Shown piece after piece: positions 61,587 through 64,000 of a stretch of DNA of 64,000 nucleotides. The stretch comes from Bog-473 sp963783245 (lineage in GTDB: Bacteria > Actinomycetota > Acidimicrobiia > Acidimicrobiales > RAAP-2): positions 124,001-188,000 of the forward strand of contig CAWAMS010000006.1 of assembly GCA_963783245.1 (NCBI GenBank), written 5' to 3'. Each line of letters starts with the position of its first letter. The first letter of the stretch is position 1. The notes under the pieces were generated by a model. It made no database searches and was not told the origin of the DNA. It saw only the letters and a program-made list of their open reading frames with translations. The translations under genes and the position numbers were made by a program.

Positions 61587-61608
61587 TCGATGGGCGCTCG
61601 CCCTATAG
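61581..61608 (+). promoter_or_regulatory. Promoter of the surface-protein gene
   Basis: TTGCCG at 61581-61586, a 16-bp spacer and TATAGT at 61603-61608. The leader to the start codon would be about 130 nt, ending in GGGGGGTAG before ATG 61746. I found no known riboswitch in the leader. Confidence 0.45.
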
Positions 61609-61761
61609 TCCTCGCACAGCAACCACAAATACGCCAAGAGGACCGTCCGAGGCTGCCACGCGTGGCGGGCGCAGTGCGCGAAACCCGTTCGCTCATTCGC
61701 CGACGAGGAGATAGGGTCGGTCCACCGAACGATCGGGGGGTAGTCATGCACGAACGGCCAC

Positions 61762-63838
61762 TTGGAAGCAACGGGAGCGGACCCGTTTCCGGGAGACGCC
61801 CCCGGTAGTCTCCGGCGCCTCCTCATGGCGACCGCCGCCACCGCCGGCAGCATCGGTCTCGGTGTGTTCGGTGCCGCACTCCTGGCGCAACCCGCCGGTG
61901 CGGCGCCCGTCAGCCTGACGGTGGCCACCACCGGGGCCGACACCGGAAACTGTGTCGCTGCCCCATGCGCCACGCTCGGGTACGCGCTGTCCGTGGCTGC
62001 GCGCGGGCGACGTCATCCTGATTGAGCCGGGTACCTACCAGGCCTCGGCCGACCCCACGGGCACGTCGAATACCGTGCCACCGGCACTCAACAACCTCAC
62101 GATCCAGTCCGACCTGGGCACCGCTGCCAACACCATCATCGAAGGTGCCCCGACAAACGGCCTGACGATCAATGCGAACGACGTGACGGTCGCCGGCCTG
62201 ACGTTCGATCACTCGGGCGCAGCAGGCATTTTGGTGACGCCGCCGGCGGGGGCCACAGCGCCCGCGGCAATCAACGACGTGACGCTCAATGATGTCGTGA
62301 GCACCAACAGCGACCAATGCTTCAACACGCCGACGACCCCCGCCTGCACAGGCGCAATCGGCGCCGGAGACTACGGAGAGTCGATCTGGTTGGAGAGCGT
62401 GACGAACTCCACCCTCGAGGGCTCGACCCTCGCTGGTGGCCTGGGTGGCGGACTTCTCGTCTCCGACGAGGTTGGCCCGAGCTCCGGGAACACGATTGAG
62501 AACAACAACATCGTGGACAACCAGTTGGGCTGCGGCATAACCCTGGCCGCGCACAACCAAGCCGCCATCTTCTCCAGCGGCCCCAATGCGGGTAAGCCCA
62601 ACCCGGCGGCGGGTGGCGTGTACAACAACACCGTGAAGGACAACGTCTCGAGCGGCAACGGGGCGACCGGCATCGGCGTGTTCAACGCCGCCTACAACAA
62701 CACCATCGAGGGCAACACCTTCGACAACAACGGTGAGCCGGGCGTGAAATTGAACCCGACGTTCCCCGGCGGAGATGTGAACGGCAACTCCATCATCGGC
62801 AACACCGTCGGGGTGAACTCCCTCCTCGACGGTCCCGGGGGCGGCATCCCCGGTAGCCACAACTCCCTGTCGACGCAGACCACCGGCATCCAGGTCGACG
62901 CCCCGGCGGGTCCCGTGACCGGCACGGTCATCACCGGCAACACGGTCAGTGGCAACTTCTTCGGGATCTACCTGTTTGCAGGGGCGGCCAGTTCGACGGT
63001 CTCGGGCAACACGGTCACGGTCACCAAGGGTGGGGTACCAGTCTTCACCGGGGTGCCGCCGGGCAGCTCATTGTGGCTGGCGGCCTCCGACGGTGGCGTG
63101 TTCAGCTTCGGCCAGGCTCCTTTCGAGGGCTCGGCCGGCGCCCTGACCCTGGCCCAGCCTGTCGTGGGCCAGGCCGCCACTCCTGACGGTGGCGGGTACT
63201 GGCTGGCCGCCAAGGACGGTGGCATCTTCAGTTACGGATCCGCCACCTACTGGGGATCCCTCCCGGGCGAGAACGTCCACGTGTCGAACATCGTGGGCAT
63301 CGCGCCCACAGCCGATGGTGGCGGGTACTGGCTGGTCGGCACCGATGGCGGTGTCTTCGCCCTGGGTGACGCCACGTTCGCCGGGTCGGTCCCGGGCGAT
63401 CACGTCAGCGTGTCGAACATCGTGGGCATCGCGCCCACGGCCGACGGTGGCGGGTACTGGCTGGTCGGCAAGGACGGCGGTGTCTTCGCCTTCGGTGACG
63501 CCAAGTTCGAAGGTTCGGTCCCGGGCGAGCACGTCAGCGTGTCGAACATCGTGGGCATCGCGCCCACGGCCGACGGTGGCGGGTACTGGCTGGTCGGCAA
63601 GGACGGCGGTGTCTTCGCCTTCGGTGATGCCGCCTTCGCCGGTTCGATCCCGGGCGAGCACGTCAGCGTGTCGAACATCGTGGGCATCGCGGGCAACCCT
63701 GCCGGCGGCGGCTACTGGCTGGTCGGATCCGATGGCGGGACCTTCGCCTTCGGTTCAGCGACATTCCTCGGCTCGCTCCCGGGCCAGAACGTCCACGTGT
63801 CGAACGTCGTGGGCATCACGGCGACGCCGACACGGTGA
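61762..63838 (+). CDS. Secreted beta-helix and GYWLV-repeat surface protein, frame change near N-terminus
   Basis: About 690 residues. A signal peptide (LRRLLMATAATAGSIGLGVFGAALLAQPAGA) is followed by a right-handed beta-helix (about 50-420) with many NT(I/V).GN.. turns, as in NosD/pectate-lyase-like proteins. The final part has six 43-residue modules with GGGYWL(V/A)..DGG(V/I)F.(F/L)G. The frame changes near 61995-62004, between CATLGYALSV and AGDVILIEPGTYQ. The start is uncertain: TTG 61762 is in frame with the signal; ATG 61746 has a good ribosome site but would need another indel; ATG 61825 is possible. Likely binds glycans or mediates attachment. Confidence 0.82.
63044..63817 (+). repeat. 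129-bp tandem modules in the surface-protein gene
   Basis: Module boundaries recur exactly every 129 bp, at 63044, 63173, 63302, 63431, 63560 and 63689. The copies at 63302, 63431 and 63560 are nearly identical at the DNA level, the outer ones more diverged. Each encodes 43 residues forming a small beta-blade. Such close copies favour recombination and copy-number change, and are prone to misassembly. Confidence 0.9.
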
Positions 63839-63884
63839 GGCCGTGATGCGGCCGCCGCTCTAGGTCAGTTCGGGGGGTTCGCCC

Positions 63885-63934
63885 GTTTCATCCCTGCCGT
63901 CGTCGATGTGGTGAAGAGGCGGCAGGGATGAAAC
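63885..63934. terminator. Terminator-like hairpin after the surface-protein gene
   Basis: GTTTCATCCCTGCCG (63885-63899) and CGGCAGGGATGAAAC (63920-63934) form 15 perfect pairs with a 20-nt loop, 47 bp after the stop codon. It could end transcription in both directions. Nothing coding is visible from here to the window end. Confidence 0.6.
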
Positions 63935-64000
63935 GCCACGGGACACCTCAGTCCCGTGCGCGGTGCCGGCGTCGGCGCAGGCGCGACCAGAAGAGAAGGA

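Noticed and set aside
61609..61745. c-di-AMP or c-di-GMP riboswitch in the surface-protein leader
   Set aside because: The leader is long enough, but I could not find the conserved core sequences of either class.
63044..63817. CRISPR array or mobile repeat
   Set aside because: The 129-bp repeats are inside an open frame, keep codon phase and encode protein modules; there are no spacers.

Overview
The window is a high-GC, densely coded chromosomal segment of an actinobacterium. Three things point to the actinobacteria. The block from 15.9 to 26.4 kb keeps the order HAD phosphatase, Lys/Ala-rich protein, tlyA, nadK, recN, pyrG, NUDIX, xerD known from Mycobacterium tuberculosis. An Rv1355c-like gene sits among c-di-GMP genes. 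There is an F420-type (LLM-class) oxidoreductase. The surface protein at the right edge, with its repeated GYWLV..DGG modules, is of a kind common in Acidimicrobiia, so an uncultured acidimicrobial relative is my best guess (inference). I see no tRNA, rRNA, CRISPR array, insertion sequence or prophage.

Layout. 1-14.8 kb is a catabolic region: hydantoinase/oxoprolinase-type hyuB and hyuA, an N-acyl-D-amino-acid deacylase-like amidohydrolase, a two-domain acyl-CoA dehydrogenase and a thiolase on the minus strand. Divergent from these is a duplicated pair (232-aa protein of unknown function plus acyl-CoA synthetase, twice), then a LysR regulator. 14.8-16 kb holds a membrane M50 protease and a DksA/TraR-like protein. 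15.9-26.4 kb is the conserved housekeeping cluster, interrupted by an EAL-like protein and an orphan ABC substrate-binding protein. 26.4-29.3 kb has a conserved 475-aa protein of unknown function, a 36-aa basic protein, a truncated flavin-oxidase-like protein and an aldo/keto reductase. 29.3-38.2 kb is a c-di-GMP block (GGDEF; GAF-GGDEF-EAL twice) around a GNAT/ThiF/nitroreductase fusion.

38.3-46.9 kb holds a thioredoxin-like protein, a fusion of a glycogen-binding-like E-set domain with CYTH and CHAD domains, and a partner-switching operon (STAS antagonist, kinase-like anti-sigma factor, SigB/SigF-type sigma factor). Three GTTT-N15/16-GGG(T/A)A promoters in this stretch look like targets of that sigma factor. 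A cupin, a DUF480 protein, a cNMP-binding protein and an LLM oxidoreductase follow. 46.9-54.6 kb carries another STAS gene, a third GAF-GGDEF-EAL gene with an internal deletion, small regulators, a secreted protein behind a striking operator/promoter array, a sortase with its likely wall-anchored substrate, and an L,D-transpeptidase. 54.4-64 kb has an EAL remnant, a possible structured RNA, a second orphan substrate-binding protein, an atypical SDR protein, a Kef-type antiporter, methyltransferases, a PIN/NYN-like protein, a VOC protein and the repeat-bearing surface protein.

About a dozen genes that should be intact (including nadK and recN) are broken by single-base frame changes, and two more lack a normal start codon. 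Sequencing or assembly indels explain this better than gene decay, so frames and ends of those genes should be read with care.
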